Shown: in pieces, positions 42,760-50,332 of the stretch
Position numbering within the stretch: position 1 is the stretch's first letter
How the letters are laid out: each line of letters begins with the position of its first letter
DNA from: CAZESS01 sp964414415
GTDB lineage: Archaea; Thermoplasmatota; E2; UBA202; DSCA01
Direction of reading: 5' to 3'
Assembly (NCBI GenBank): GCA_964414415.1
Contig: CAYPWJ010000004.1
Span: 1-64,000, forward strand
Length of the DNA: 64,000 bases
Position numbers and translations under genes: made by a program
Notes under the pieces: generated by a model
What the model was told of the DNA's origin: nothing
Seen by the model: only the letters and a program-made list of their open reading frames with translations
The model's database searches: none

Positions 42760-44412
42760 ATGTCACCGGCAGCGAAACTGGCGTGCGTCATCATCCTCGC
42801 CGTTCTGATCATCCCCGTCCAGACCGGCATGCAGCAGACAGGACCACGAGACGCAGGGATAGCGGCAGCTATGGAGGACAACGGCACGCTCTATGTCGGC
42901 GGCAACGGCCCCGGCAACTATACCACGATACAGGCAGCAATCGAGGCGGCAGGCCGCCACGACACCATCTACATATATGCAGGGGAGTACCGGGAAACCG
43001 TCCAGATAGCGACAACGCTGACGCTGACCGGCGAAGACGCCGCTGCGACGGTCATCAACGGCAGCGAAGACGGCGACGTCGTCACCGTACAGGCGGACAA
43101 CGTATCCATCTCCACCGTGGCCATCACGGGCGACGGCAGCGACAGCCACCGCTCGGGCATCCGACTCGAGTCGGACGGCAACACCATCCAGGGCTGCATC
43201 ATCAGAAACAACGGCCGGGAGCGCTCTTGCTACGAGCAGGGCGGCCTGTACCTCGACGGGAGCGACGGCAACCGCATCCTGGACAACGAGATACACGGCA
43301 ACCGGGAAACCGGCGTCTACCTGCACGGCAGCAGCGGCAACGTCTTTGCGGGCAACCACATCCACGGCAACACCTATCTGGCTTTCGTGTTCAACGCCTC
43401 AACGGGCAACACCATAGCGGGAAACGACATGCATGACAACTACTGCTGCATGACCTTCTGGCCCTACTCCACCGGCAACAGCATCGTCGGCAACCACATA
43501 TACAGTCACCCGGGCTGTGGGATGGCGTTCAAGGCGTACTCCGACTGCAACGTTGTCCGCTACAACCGGCTCAGGGACAACCTCGAATGGGGCGTCATGC
43601 TCGGGCCGGGGCCGACGATGCACAACACCGTTGAGTACAACGAGATACGGGGCGCGACCGGCGGCCCGGCTGACTGGTACGACGGCTCAGGCATCGTCGC
43701 CAGCTACGCCTACCGCAACGCCATCAGGCGCAACAACCTGGCGGGCAACAACCACGACGTATGGCTCGAGAATTCTTTTCTCAACGGCTGGCGGGGCAAC
43801 CACTGGGCAGACCATGACGGCGGCATCAAGGTCATCCGGGGCAGCCTGTACTGGCCGGCACGCCCGGACATCAGGGTGCCATGGCTCACCGTGGACCTGC
43901 AGCCGGCAGCGACGCCGTACGACCTCGACGACGTTACCCTGGCAGTGATGGACACATCGCACGGCGCCATGGTGCTCGCGCTGGAACACGACAAGATGCC
44001 CATCACGACGGACAACTTCGTCCGGCTCGCCTGCGACGGCTTCTACGACGGCCTCGTCTTCCACCGGGTCATCGACGACTTCGTCGTCCAGGGCGGCGGC
44101 TACACGCCCGACGGCACCCGCAGGGAGAGCCCATATGGCCCCATCGAGCTTGAGACACATCCAGACGTCCGGCATGTCGACGGCGCCATCTCGATGGCGC
44201 GCACGAGCGACCCGGACAGCGCCACCAGCCAGTTTTTCGTCTGCGACGGCGCGCAGCCACATCTCGACGGGGACTATGCGGCCTTCGGACGTATCGTGGG
44301 CAGCATGGCCACGCTGCGCTCCATCGCCTCGGTCGGCACCACGACGAGGCACGGCATGCAGGACTGGCCGGCCAGCGACGTCGTCATCAGAGACATCCGG
44401 ATCCTGGGATGA
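42760..44412 (+). CDS. Secreted parallel beta-helix protein fused to a cyclophilin domain
   Basis: A 550-residue exported protein. The signal peptide is LACVIILAVLIIPVQTG. Residues 42-380 form a NosD-type beta-helix (TLYVGGNGPGNYTTIQAAIEAAG opening, then G-N-x-I coils). From about 390, TLAVMDTSHGAMVLALEHDKMP leads into a cyclophilin-type prolyl isomerase. Landmarks are TTDNFVRLACDGFYDGLVFHRVI, FVVQGGG, and SATSQFFVCDGAQPHLDGDYAAFGRIVGS; the catalytic Arg of FHRVI is kept. The exported half-and-half design suggests an isomerase held on a carbohydrate- or surface-binding scaffold. A ggtttaaaaacc box near 42716 can serve both this gene and the flavodoxin. Confidence 0.88.
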   Translation: MSPAAKLACVIILAVLIIPVQTGMQQTGPRDAGIAAAMEDNGTLYVGGNGPGNYTTIQAAIEAAGRHDTIYIYAGEYRETVQIATTLTLTGEDAAATVINGSEDGDVVTVQADNVSISTVAITGDGSDSHRSGIRLESDGNTIQGCIIRNNGRERSCYEQGGLYLDGSDGNRILDNEIHGNRETGVYLHGSSGNVFAGNHIHGNTYLAFVFNASTGNTIAGNDMHDNYCCMTFWPYSTGNSIVGNHIYSHPGCGMAFKAYSDCNVVRYNRLRDNLEWGVMLGPGPTMHNTVEYNEIRGATGGPADWYDGSGIVASYAYRNAIRRNNLAGNNHDVWLENSFLNGWRGNHWADHDGGIKVIRGSLYWPARPDIRVPWLTVDLQPAATPYDLDDVTLAVMDTSHGAMVLALEHDKMPITTDNFVRLACDGFYDGLVFHRVIDDFVVQGGGYTPDGTRRESPYGPIELETHPDVRHVDGAISMARTSDPDSATSQFFVCDGAQPHLDGDYAAFGRIVGSMATLRSIASVGTTTRHGMQDWPASDVVIRDIRILG

Positions 44413-44560
44413 AACAATGGTGGGAGAGGGTGACTGCTAAAACGTATCGTGCGTCACACATCCCGGCAGTGCCCTCATTACGTGCTTTCTCCTGGGGTGT
44501 AGTGCGAAGGTATCGCGTTTTGCCGACAGCTTTTAGAGGCGGGTGCTGTTACCTGGAGCA
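44413..44560. other. Intergenic region
   Basis: It holds a probable trmO promoter (CAGCTTTTAGAGG about 30 bases before the ATG) and nothing else that I can support. Confidence 0.3.
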
Positions 44561-45037
44561 ATGACAGAGCCCGCATCGCTCGAAGAGATACGGGTGCGTT
44601 CCATCGGGGTCGTGCATGCGCCGTGCAGGGAGCCCGGCGACCTGCCCATCCAGGGCGCATTCGGGGACGACACGGAGGCATACATAGAGCTCAAAGAGCG
44701 ATACGTGCCGGGGCTGCAGGACCTCGACGGGTTCAGCCACGCCTGGGTCATCACCAATTTCCACCGCTCCAGCCGGGAGGAGCTCGTCGGGCGACCGTAT
44801 CTGGAGCGTCAAAAACACGGTATATTCGCCATCCGCAGTCCGCATCGGCCCAATCATCTGGGGCTCTCCGTCATCAGGATCACCGGGATAGCGGGCAACA
44901 GGGTATACTTCCGGGGGGTCGACATGCTGGACCGCACCCCTGTGCTTGACATCAAGCCCTACGTCCCCGGCTTCGACCGTCGCGACAACGTCGCGGTTGG
45001 CTGGCTGCAGCCACATCTCGAGGAGAGCGAGCAATAG
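44561..45037 (+). CDS. trmO: tRNA-Thr N6-m6t6A methyltransferase TrmO family
   Basis: A 158-residue beta-barrel SAM methyltransferase, TsaA/VirR group. The family opening is RVRSIGVVHAPCREPGDLPIQG. LKERYVPGLQDLDGFSHAWVI and IRSPHRPNHLGLSVIRI contain the SAM-contacting residues, and the D-x-x-DIKPYVP block is present. The ATG at 44561 is chosen over the ATG at 44543 on family start. It would methylate t6A37 in tRNA-Thr. Confidence 0.9.
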   Translation: MTEPASLEEIRVRSIGVVHAPCREPGDLPIQGAFGDDTEAYIELKERYVPGLQDLDGFSHAWVITNFHRSSREELVGRPYLERQKHGIFAIRSPHRPNHLGLSVIRITGIAGNRVYFRGVDMLDRTPVLDIKPYVPGFDRRDNVAVGWLQPHLEESEQ

Positions 45038-45142
45038 ACGGCAAAAGATGGATGCATAGCATCACGGCATCCAATTTTCCCCGCTACTACCAAGGGTCAT
45101 GGCTTGTCGAGGCCAGTTCGATGGCATCCTCGTCAACTGTGC

Positions 45143-45162
45143 GAGGATTCTTAAAAATCCTC
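45143..45162 (-). terminator. Hairpin after tmk
   Basis: A 7-bp stem gaggatt/aatcctc with a six-base loop lies one base past the tmk stop codon on its downstream side. It probably ends the transcript, although no long U run follows. Confidence 0.4.
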
Positions 45163-45163
45163 C

Positions 45164-45943
45164 TTAAAATCCCTTGAAATAATCCCAAACCTTTGTTTGT
45201 TTATGGTTGCTAGAGTGTCTCTGCAAATATTGCAAAGACCTTGACTCGTAGCGTCCCTCAAAAAATTTTTCGATATGTCTAAAAATCTCTTCAATCATTT
45301 GTTCTTTAGGAACAGTTGCATCAATTAGTATAAAATTAGTTTTTAAAAAGTCAGGCATTTTTCTCATGCCTTCGTCACGAATATACTGTCTTAAGTCGGG
45401 AGTAGAACTTAAACATTTGAAAAAGTCGGATGCTTTCTCAAGGAAAAAATACATATTCTCAAACTGCTCTGAGCGTTTTTTATTTCTTTTTTTAAACCGT
45501 ATCATGGCCTCCCGCACAGGGATATCTAAAATAAATACGAGGTCGGGAGGGGTTGCAAAATAATTTAGTTCACAAATCCATTTAAAATCTACATGTTCAT
45601 TTTGACCCTGATACGCCAAGGAGGAATATACATACCTGTCACAAATAACAACATTATCTTGTCTTAATGCAGGATTAATGACGTCCTCTACATGGAACAC
45701 TCTATCGGCAGCAAACAACAATGCTAACTGCCGCATATCTTTGCCCAACTTATATCGAATTTTATTTCTGATAAAATTTCCAAGATCGGTATCAGTCGGT
45801 TCTTGTGTGCTCTGGAGTTTGATATCATTGCATCGGCGGCGTAATTCCGATTGGATGGCATGCGACTGGGTGCCTTTACCTGAGCCATCTATCCCCTCTA
45901 GCACTATGAAGCCAGGTTTATAATTGTTTTCAGTGATATCCAT
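45164..45943 (-). CDS. tmk: Thymidylate kinase, long form
   Basis: Phosphorylates dTMP to dTDP. The 259-residue product has P-loop LEGIDGSGKGTQ, the DR-Y motif CDRYVYSSLAYQG, and a lid region RFKKRNKKRSEQ. Usual Tmk is about 200-215 residues; this one carries some 45 extra residues at the C-terminus (YESRSLQYLQRHSSNH). The ATG at 45943 (MDITENNYK) is taken over the TTG at 45967. The gene lies in AT-rich DNA unlike the chromosome, so it may be acquired or viral in origin. It could still be the cell's only Tmk, complementing ThyX. Confidence 0.9.
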   Translation of the reverse strand: MDITENNYKPGFIVLEGIDGSGKGTQSHAIQSELRRRCNDIKLQSTQEPTDTDLGNFIRNKIRYKLGKDMRQLALLFAADRVFHVEDVINPALRQDNVVICDRYVYSSLAYQGQNEHVDFKWICELNYFATPPDLVFILDIPVREAMIRFKKRNKKRSEQFENMYFFLEKASDFFKCLSSTPDLRQYIRDEGMRKMPDFLKTNFILIDATVPKEQMIEEIFRHIEKFFEGRYESRSLQYLQRHSSNHKQTKVWDYFKGF

Positions 45944-45967
45944 TAATCTATGAACTGAAACAAGCAA

Positions 45968-46189
45968 AGGTTAATAAAATTACTTGCCAACTAATTCCGG
46001 GTCGAAAAATCCGGCTTCAGTTTAGGGGGTCCGCATGGAGTAATCTACCAATCTTCGGGCAAATGATTGCTTTAGAGCAGGAATTAGCTGTCATAATAGC
46101 CAAAAAACCGGCATCACAGTTTTGAAGGATGAGAGGGAACAATATCTCAAAAATTTATATATTGTGGGGGCGTTAAATGAATGTAGGCA
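45968..46189. other. Intergenic region in the AT-rich island
   Basis: It holds a strong AAATTTATATATT box at about 46151-46163 that would give a leaderless start for the small gene at 46190, and a possible tmk promoter (ATTTTATTAA near 45975-45985). No coding remnant was identified. Confidence 0.4.
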
Positions 46190-46378
46190 ATGAAAAAAGA
46201 AATTAAAAAATTGCAAAACAAAATCGAAGAGCTTAAAAAGAAAAAAATAAAAATATTAAATAAAGCATTCGAAAGATATTGCCACAAAGATTACCTCGAT
46301 GAGTGTGAGCCCGCTTATTGTTCATTTAGCTCAGAATGTAAGTATCTAGAAATGTTACGTGATTTACGTGAAATCTGA
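46190..46378 (+). CDS. Small Lys/Glu coiled-coil protein with a Cys motif
   Basis: The 62-residue product has an N-terminal coiled coil (KKEIKKLQNKIEELKKKKIK) and a C-terminal segment with cysteines at positions 31, 39, 44 and 50 plus a histidine, which could bind zinc. A TATATATT box 27-37 bases upstream suggests that it is expressed as a leaderless mRNA. Its stop is 7 bases from the convergent AdkA-NDT gene. No family recognised. Confidence 0.55.
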   Translation: MKKEIKKLQNKIEELKKKKIKILNKAFERYCHKDYLDECEPAYCSFSSECKYLEMLRDLREI

Positions 46379-46385
46379 AAAAATC

Positions 46386-47555
46386 TTAAAACCCTCTTTT
46401 CTTGAGGTCGTCTTTGAATGTTTTTAGTTTTTCCACTAACAAATCCTCCAATTGAAATAAATTTTCTTTTGGTGAATCATAACCGGAATCTAAATTTGAT
46501 GAAGTAAATAGGGTAGAAATATTCCCCCATTTAACGAAATATTCAAGAAATGGGCTAGGTCTTTTATTGAACGGATATATACCAAACACCGGCTTCGCCT
46601 TCTGTTGTGCATATACTATTTCAGCCATTACTCCCGAAGATGGTTTCTTTGAGTGGTGTCTCACAACCACAAAGTCAACGCTTGCAATAATGGAGAAATC
46701 TCTTATTACGATCTGAGACCTAATTGAATCAATGGCTCTTTCTATTTCAACTCGGTCTAAAGTTACTCCATTAATAGTTACAGTTTCTCCAGCGCGTTGG
46801 TCTGATTCGTGTACAATATCCCAATCTCTTATAGTATACGGGTCAAACACAATAAAATCATTTGCAAGTTTGTTCCTGAATTTTCTCAAATCATCAATCT
46901 GGTCTCTTGCCCCCGTAATAGGATAGCTCAAATACATTTTCGGCATCCTTTCATTATAAATGAGGTTGTGTAAGGTTGAAGGGGGATGTTGCCGACCATA
47001 TATGTAAATTTTTTTAACAAAGCTATTTTCACTTTTAGGCTCTCCAGGCTCTAGAAAATGTCTTCCATACATTCTCATTAAGAAACTCATAGAGTCTCCT
47101 CGCCATTTCGTGAGAAATGATAATGAAGCGCCCTTAGGAAACTCTAGTTTCCATCGTTCATGTTCTTTTAATCTTTTTTTAACCTCTAGCAAATCATCTA
47201 TAAAAATTATGATAATATCGGGTTTAAGGGTCCGAATCGATTTTGCAGTTATGCCTTCCTCTTTAGACCAATCTTTATGATAGAAAACCGCAGGTGTACT
47301 AATGATGTGGAATTTTTTATCACTTTTCTCAATTCGCTGACTGATTTCTTCAAAAGCTTTTTCTCGTAATTCAGCAAGATTATCGTGGGTTGAAATATTT
47401 TTCACAGTGATGTTAAGGTTTTTTTCTCTTCCAATCTCTCTAATAACTTCGAAAGCTCGATAATATTGTGTATTTTCTGACTTTATTACTTTTTGTAAAT
47501 ATTCATGCCGTTGGCATCCTGGCGGGCCACTTGCCAAAATAATCTTCTTTGTCAT
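46386..47555 (-). CDS. AdkA-like P-loop domain fused to a nucleoside deoxyribosyltransferase-like domain
   Basis: A 389-residue fusion. Residues 1-165 have a degenerate P loop ASGPPGCQRHEY (no Lys) and the hydrophobic strands of archaeal adenylate kinase (LKPDIIIIFIDDLLEVKKRLKEHERW), suggesting an AdkA-like fold. From about 205, KMYLSYPITGARDQIDDLRKFR, FDPYTIRDW, and the key SSGVMAEIVYAQQKAKPVFGIYP resemble the nucleoside 2-deoxyribosyltransferase/DUF4406 family; the Glu of AEIVYA aligns with its catalytic Glu. This could mean binding or hydrolysis of a nucleotide or nucleoside. It is encoded 7 bases after a cyclin-like gene in AT-rich DNA. Possible roles are nucleotide sensing, salvage or antiviral nucleotide breakdown; function unknown. 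Confidence 0.7.
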   Translation of the reverse strand: MTKKIILASGPPGCQRHEYLQKVIKSENTQYYRAFEVIREIGREKNLNITVKNISTHDNLAELREKAFEEISQRIEKSDKKFHIISTPAVFYHKDWSKEEGITAKSIRTLKPDIIIIFIDDLLEVKKRLKEHERWKLEFPKGASLSFLTKWRGDSMSFLMRMYGRHFLEPGEPKSENSFVKKIYIYGRQHPPSTLHNLIYNERMPKMYLSYPITGARDQIDDLRKFRNKLANDFIVFDPYTIRDWDIVHESDQRAGETVTINGVTLDRVEIERAIDSIRSQIVIRDFSIIASVDFVVVRHHSKKPSSGVMAEIVYAQQKAKPVFGIYPFNKRPSPFLEYFVKWGNISTLFTSSNLDSGYDSPKENLFQLEDLLVEKLKTFKDDLKKRGF

Positions 47556-47562
47556 TGGGGTA

Positions 47563-47862
47563 TTATTTTAATACTCTTTTCATAATCGATACGGTATTAA
47601 GCCAGCCCATACCATAGTTATGGTCGCACAAATCATTGATTTCCAAAGGACTCAACGGATGATCAAGGTTTTTGCTGGCAAAGTATACGCTTGCGCAAAT
47701 TAAGTCCACTGTTGCTAACCGCTCTAAAGGATAGTTGGCTGCAAATTGCTTCATTAGGTTAACTGCTTTAACATGCAAATCTGTTGGATTTCCATTTTTC
47801 TCCTCTATTTTTTTAGAGAGTGCAATAATACTTCCATAAAGCGTTTCGTAGTCTACTATCAT
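47563..47862 (-). CDS. Small cyclin-fold-like (TFB-repeat-like) protein
   Basis: This 99-residue protein has a helical core LATVDLICASVYFASKNLDHPLSPLEINDLC that resembles one TFIIB/TFB cyclin repeat (A-x2-A-x3-A-S-x-P-L-x-E-I pattern). A preceding helix block contains NLMKQFAANYPLERL. A GGAGG ribosome site lies 9 bases before the ATG, and it leads the pair with the AdkA-NDT gene. If the fold call is right it may be a regulator or a partner of the fusion protein. The match is weak. Confidence 0.5.
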   Translation of the reverse strand: MIVDYETLYGSIIALSKKIEEKNGNPTDLHVKAVNLMKQFAANYPLERLATVDLICASVYFASKNLDHPLSPLEINDLCDHNYGMGWLNTVSIMKRVLK

Positions 47863-48197
47863 AAACTAATTCCTCCAAGTTGCTTTAAGTTAGCGTGCAT
47901 ATTCCCATCCCGTATCGGTTATTAAGAGACAGAATATAATAATTTCGAAATTTTTTAACATTTAGGTTTCGCCGGGGCTTCATGTTCTGCCTCCACAACG
48001 ATATAAAATTTTTCTTTATAAAATTTCAGTGGAAAAGAGGGTTGAATAAAATATTGCCCTGCCGCGTCAAACATTTTTATAAATACAATTATATATACAT
48101 TATTTGCCATATATCATAACTTACAAGATTCATTTATCTGGATTCCTAGACGGCGTCCTCAACGCTTTTATGTATCCCGGCGTTATCTATATGGACA
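47863..48197. other. Non-coding AT-rich stretch at the island's right edge
   Basis: It contains a 10-base direct repeat tataaaattt (48002-48011 and 48017-48026), a run of TATA-like motifs from about 48060 to 48110, and the TTTTATGTA box (about 48167-48175) of the RNase HI gene, where GC-rich DNA resumes. Nothing coding was recognised. Confidence 0.4.
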
Positions 48198-48701
48198 ATG
48201 GGGGATGCAGCGAGCACATCGCGTCCGGCCGGTGGCCGCCTCTCCATCACGGTAGACGGTGCCTCGTCCAACCCGCGGCGCGGGCGCAACGGGGCCGGCG
48301 TCGTCGTCGAGCTGGACGGCGCGGTCATCGTCGAGCTTTCAGAGGAGACCGGCATGGGGACCAACAACGAGGCTGAATACAAGGCCGTCATCCGCGGGCT
48401 CGAGGAAGCCATCAGGCTGCATCGCGACGGCGTCTTGTTCGACGGTGTCGACGTCAACAGCGACAGCCGACTGGTGGTAAAGCATCTCACCGGCAGATGG
48501 GCGGTCCAGGCTGTCCATCTCCGGGCGCTCTACATCCGCGCTGAGGAGCTCGTGATGCATCTCGGTCTGCTCGGCAAAGAGGTGCGCTTCCGCAACATCC
48601 TCCGCACCCGCACCGGAAAGGCGGACGAGCTCGCCGGGGTGGCCATCGGGCGGCAAAGCAGCGGCAGAGATTCTCTCCCCGCGCCCCGTAAACTATACTA
48701 A
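48198..48701 (+). CDS. Ribonuclease HI family protein
   Basis: Hydrolyses the RNA strand of RNA-DNA hybrids. The 167-residue protein has VDGASSNPRRGRNGAGVVV (first Asp), NNEAEYKAVIRGLEEA (Glu), VNSDSRLVVKHLTGRW (second Asp) and KADELAG (third acidic residue). This is the archaeal type RNase HI without a hybrid-binding domain. Start ATG 48198 lies about 28 bases after a TTTTATGTA box. Confidence 0.92.
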   Translation: MGDAASTSRPAGGRLSITVDGASSNPRRGRNGAGVVVELDGAVIVELSEETGMGTNNEAEYKAVIRGLEEAIRLHRDGVLFDGVDVNSDSRLVVKHLTGRWAVQAVHLRALYIRAEELVMHLGLLGKEVRFRNILRTRTGKADELAGVAIGRQSSGRDSLPAPRKLY

Positions 48702-48721
48702 CCATGGAGCGCTGTATCTCT

Positions 48722-48925
48722 ATGGCTGAAAAAAACGAGGGGTCGCCGCAGAAGTTCTGTCCCAACTGTGGATCCAGAAACGTTGAATGGACGCTACCGC
48801 AGACGTGGTCGACGTGGCGCTGCCTGGACTGTGGCTACATCGGTGCGCTCATCGTGGAGGACGGCCGCATCGCCGACCAGATCAGGCAGGAGTACCGGGA
48901 GCGCCGGCAGCAGGGCGAGGAATAA
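48722..48925 (+). CDS. Small zinc-ribbon protein
   Basis: A 67-residue protein with a two-knuckle zinc ribbon, CPNCGSRNVEW then WRCLDCGYIGALIVEDG, and a charged helical tail. The ATG at 48722 (MAEKNEGS) is favoured because an AACTATACT box lies about 30 bases upstream and the earlier ATG at 48704 is too close to it. Possible role in transcription or RNA binding; not assigned to a named family. Confidence 0.72.
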   Translation: MAEKNEGSPQKFCPNCGSRNVEWTLPQTWSTWRCLDCGYIGALIVEDGRIADQIRQEYRERRQQGEE

Positions 48926-48961
48926 CGGCAAGGTTTTTGAGCGGCTGGCTGCTACGACATC

Positions 48962-49540
48962 ATGGGACATTATCAGACCCGGCATGGCTACAGCGACGAC
49001 GAGCTGGTCAGTGCCCTGCAGAAGGACATCCGGCGGGGCAACGAGAAGCAGGCGATGCACTGGGCGCTTGAGCTCGGCGGGGAAGGCGCGAGTGGTTTCG
49101 GGCAGCTCGCCAGCCGGCTGACGGTCATCGCCTACGAGGACGTCGGCCTCGGGGATCCGGCCGTGGTGCAGCGGGTTTGCAGCGCGCTTCGTGACATGCG
49201 GGACATGTATCGCAACGACCGGGGCGAGTGGCAGATGGTGCTCGCCTACATTATTCTGCTGCTGTGCCGCAGCCGGAAGTCCCGTATCACCTGTCATTTC
49301 CTGCAGGTGATGCGGCATCGGCATGAAACAGGGCAGCCGGATGTGCCGGACTACGCGCTGGACATGCACACCTCTGCCGGAGCGCTGCGGGGGCGGACGA
49401 AGGGAAGCGCCAGGGGCATCCGGCATTTCATCGAGGAGGGCGAACGGCTCGCCGATGAGAGCGACGTCGCGGACGTATACCGGGATGAAGCGATTGAGCT
49501 GCTCGGGCAGCGGTCAAAAAAGAGGGAGGAAGAGGGGTAA
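48962..49540 (+). CDS. Stand-alone RarA/MgsA C-terminal-domain protein
   Basis: A 192-residue helical protein matching the C-terminal oligomerisation domain of the RarA/Mgs1/WRNIP1 replication-associated ATPases. The diagnostic segment is ASRLTVIAYEDVGLGDPAVVQ, followed by an LAYIILLLCRSRKS helix, a VPDYALDMHT segment and an acidic tail. The AAA+ ATPase part is absent, and the gene is intact with a normal start. It may be half of a split RarA whose ATPase is encoded elsewhere, or a free regulator. It converges with the PAC2 gene, 4 bases apart. Confidence 0.72.
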   Translation: MGHYQTRHGYSDDELVSALQKDIRRGNEKQAMHWALELGGEGASGFGQLASRLTVIAYEDVGLGDPAVVQRVCSALRDMRDMYRNDRGEWQMVLAYIILLLCRSRKSRITCHFLQVMRHRHETGQPDVPDYALDMHTSAGALRGRTKGSARGIRHFIEEGERLADESDVADVYRDEAIELLGQRSKKREEEG

Positions 49541-49544
49541 CCGG

Positions 49545-50285
49545 TCAGCCGTAGAGGGGTGGGTGCGCCGCCTGGGGCTCCATGTCCGCCTGGGCCTGTT
49601 TTGTCTTTGCGACGAGCTGCGCGTATTGTTCTTCCAGCTGATCGGCGCTCTCGACCAGGGAACTGGTGTCGATGTCAAGGCCCCTGTAGGAAGCGAAGAC
49701 GCGCAGGAGCTTCGCCGCGGCACGTGGATCGGGTAGCTTTGAGCTGCCTTCGGCCAGCATCCCGATGGCCTCGATGTCTTGCTGCTGTGCCTGCAGCAGG
49801 AGCGAGCTGGATATTCCGGCGATGGCGCCTCGCTTGATGAGCTCGAGACCGGCATCGGCTGCCTTCTCGGAGGCGGCGTGGCTGCTCACGACGGCCCATA
49901 CCTTGTTTTCCTCTTCGGCGTCCTCGCGCTCCTGGATGCCGTCGAAGACGATGGCTTCGGTGGCACCGTGTTCCCTGGCAAAGTCGATGACGTGCTCGGC
50001 AACCTGGGCGGTCAGCACCGGCGGGATCACCATGTCGGATTTGGCGAGAAGCATGCCGTCGGCGGCGAAGAACCTGACGGGACGGCGAGGGATCCCGTCG
50101 AAGATGACAGCCGTCGGCGGAAACCGGTCGCAGTCAAGGGAGGCAACCTGCTCCATCCCGAGGGTGTTGATGAGCTGTTCGGAGGCCATGCCGCCGATGA
50201 GACCCATGCCCGGGAAACCCGCCGCCAGGTATTCGACGTCGGGCACGTCCCGGTCTCTGATGACGTCAAAACATGCTTGTGCCAT
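49545..50285 (-). CDS. Proteasome assembly chaperone family (PAC2) protein
   Basis: A 246-residue protein of the archaeal PAC2/DUF75 type (COG2047). Landmarks are AAGFPGMGLIGGMASEQLINTLGM at the N-terminus, VFDGIQERE, and AGISSSLLLQAQQQDIEAIGMLAEG. The C-terminal 40 residues form a coiled coil (SADQLEEQYAQLVAKTKQAQ). A GATAAAAATAG box lies about 28 bases before the ATG at 50285, so the gene does not depend on the upstream peptidase promoter. It may bind the proteasome or act as a ligase-like scaffold. Confidence 0.85.
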   Translation of the reverse strand: MAQACFDVIRDRDVPDVEYLAAGFPGMGLIGGMASEQLINTLGMEQVASLDCDRFPPTAVIFDGIPRRPVRFFAADGMLLAKSDMVIPPVLTAQVAEHVIDFAREHGATEAIVFDGIQEREDAEEENKVWAVVSSHAASEKAADAGLELIKRGAIAGISSSLLLQAQQQDIEAIGMLAEGSSKLPDPRAAAKLLRVFASYRGLDIDTSSLVESADQLEEQYAQLVAKTKQAQADMEPQAAHPPLYG

Positions 50286-50332
50286 GCTATCAGGTATATA
50301 TCCCGGCGTGCTATTTTTATCTTTGCACCGGG

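Larger units (their letters stand above)
45140..48160. other. AT-rich genomic island
   Basis: From just after trmO to just before RNase HI, the sequence is visibly AT-rich, with codon choices such as AAA, ATA, TTT and AAT that neighbouring genes avoid. It holds four genes (tmk, a small coiled-coil gene, an AdkA-NDT fusion and a cyclin-like gene). No integrase, tRNA end or flanking direct repeat was found. Foreign origin is inferred from base composition. Confidence 0.75.

Noticed and set aside
48002..48026. Direct repeat as a CRISPR or iteron
   Set aside because: Only two copies, 10 bases each, in AT-rich DNA; no regular spacing. No CRISPR array was seen anywhere in the window.
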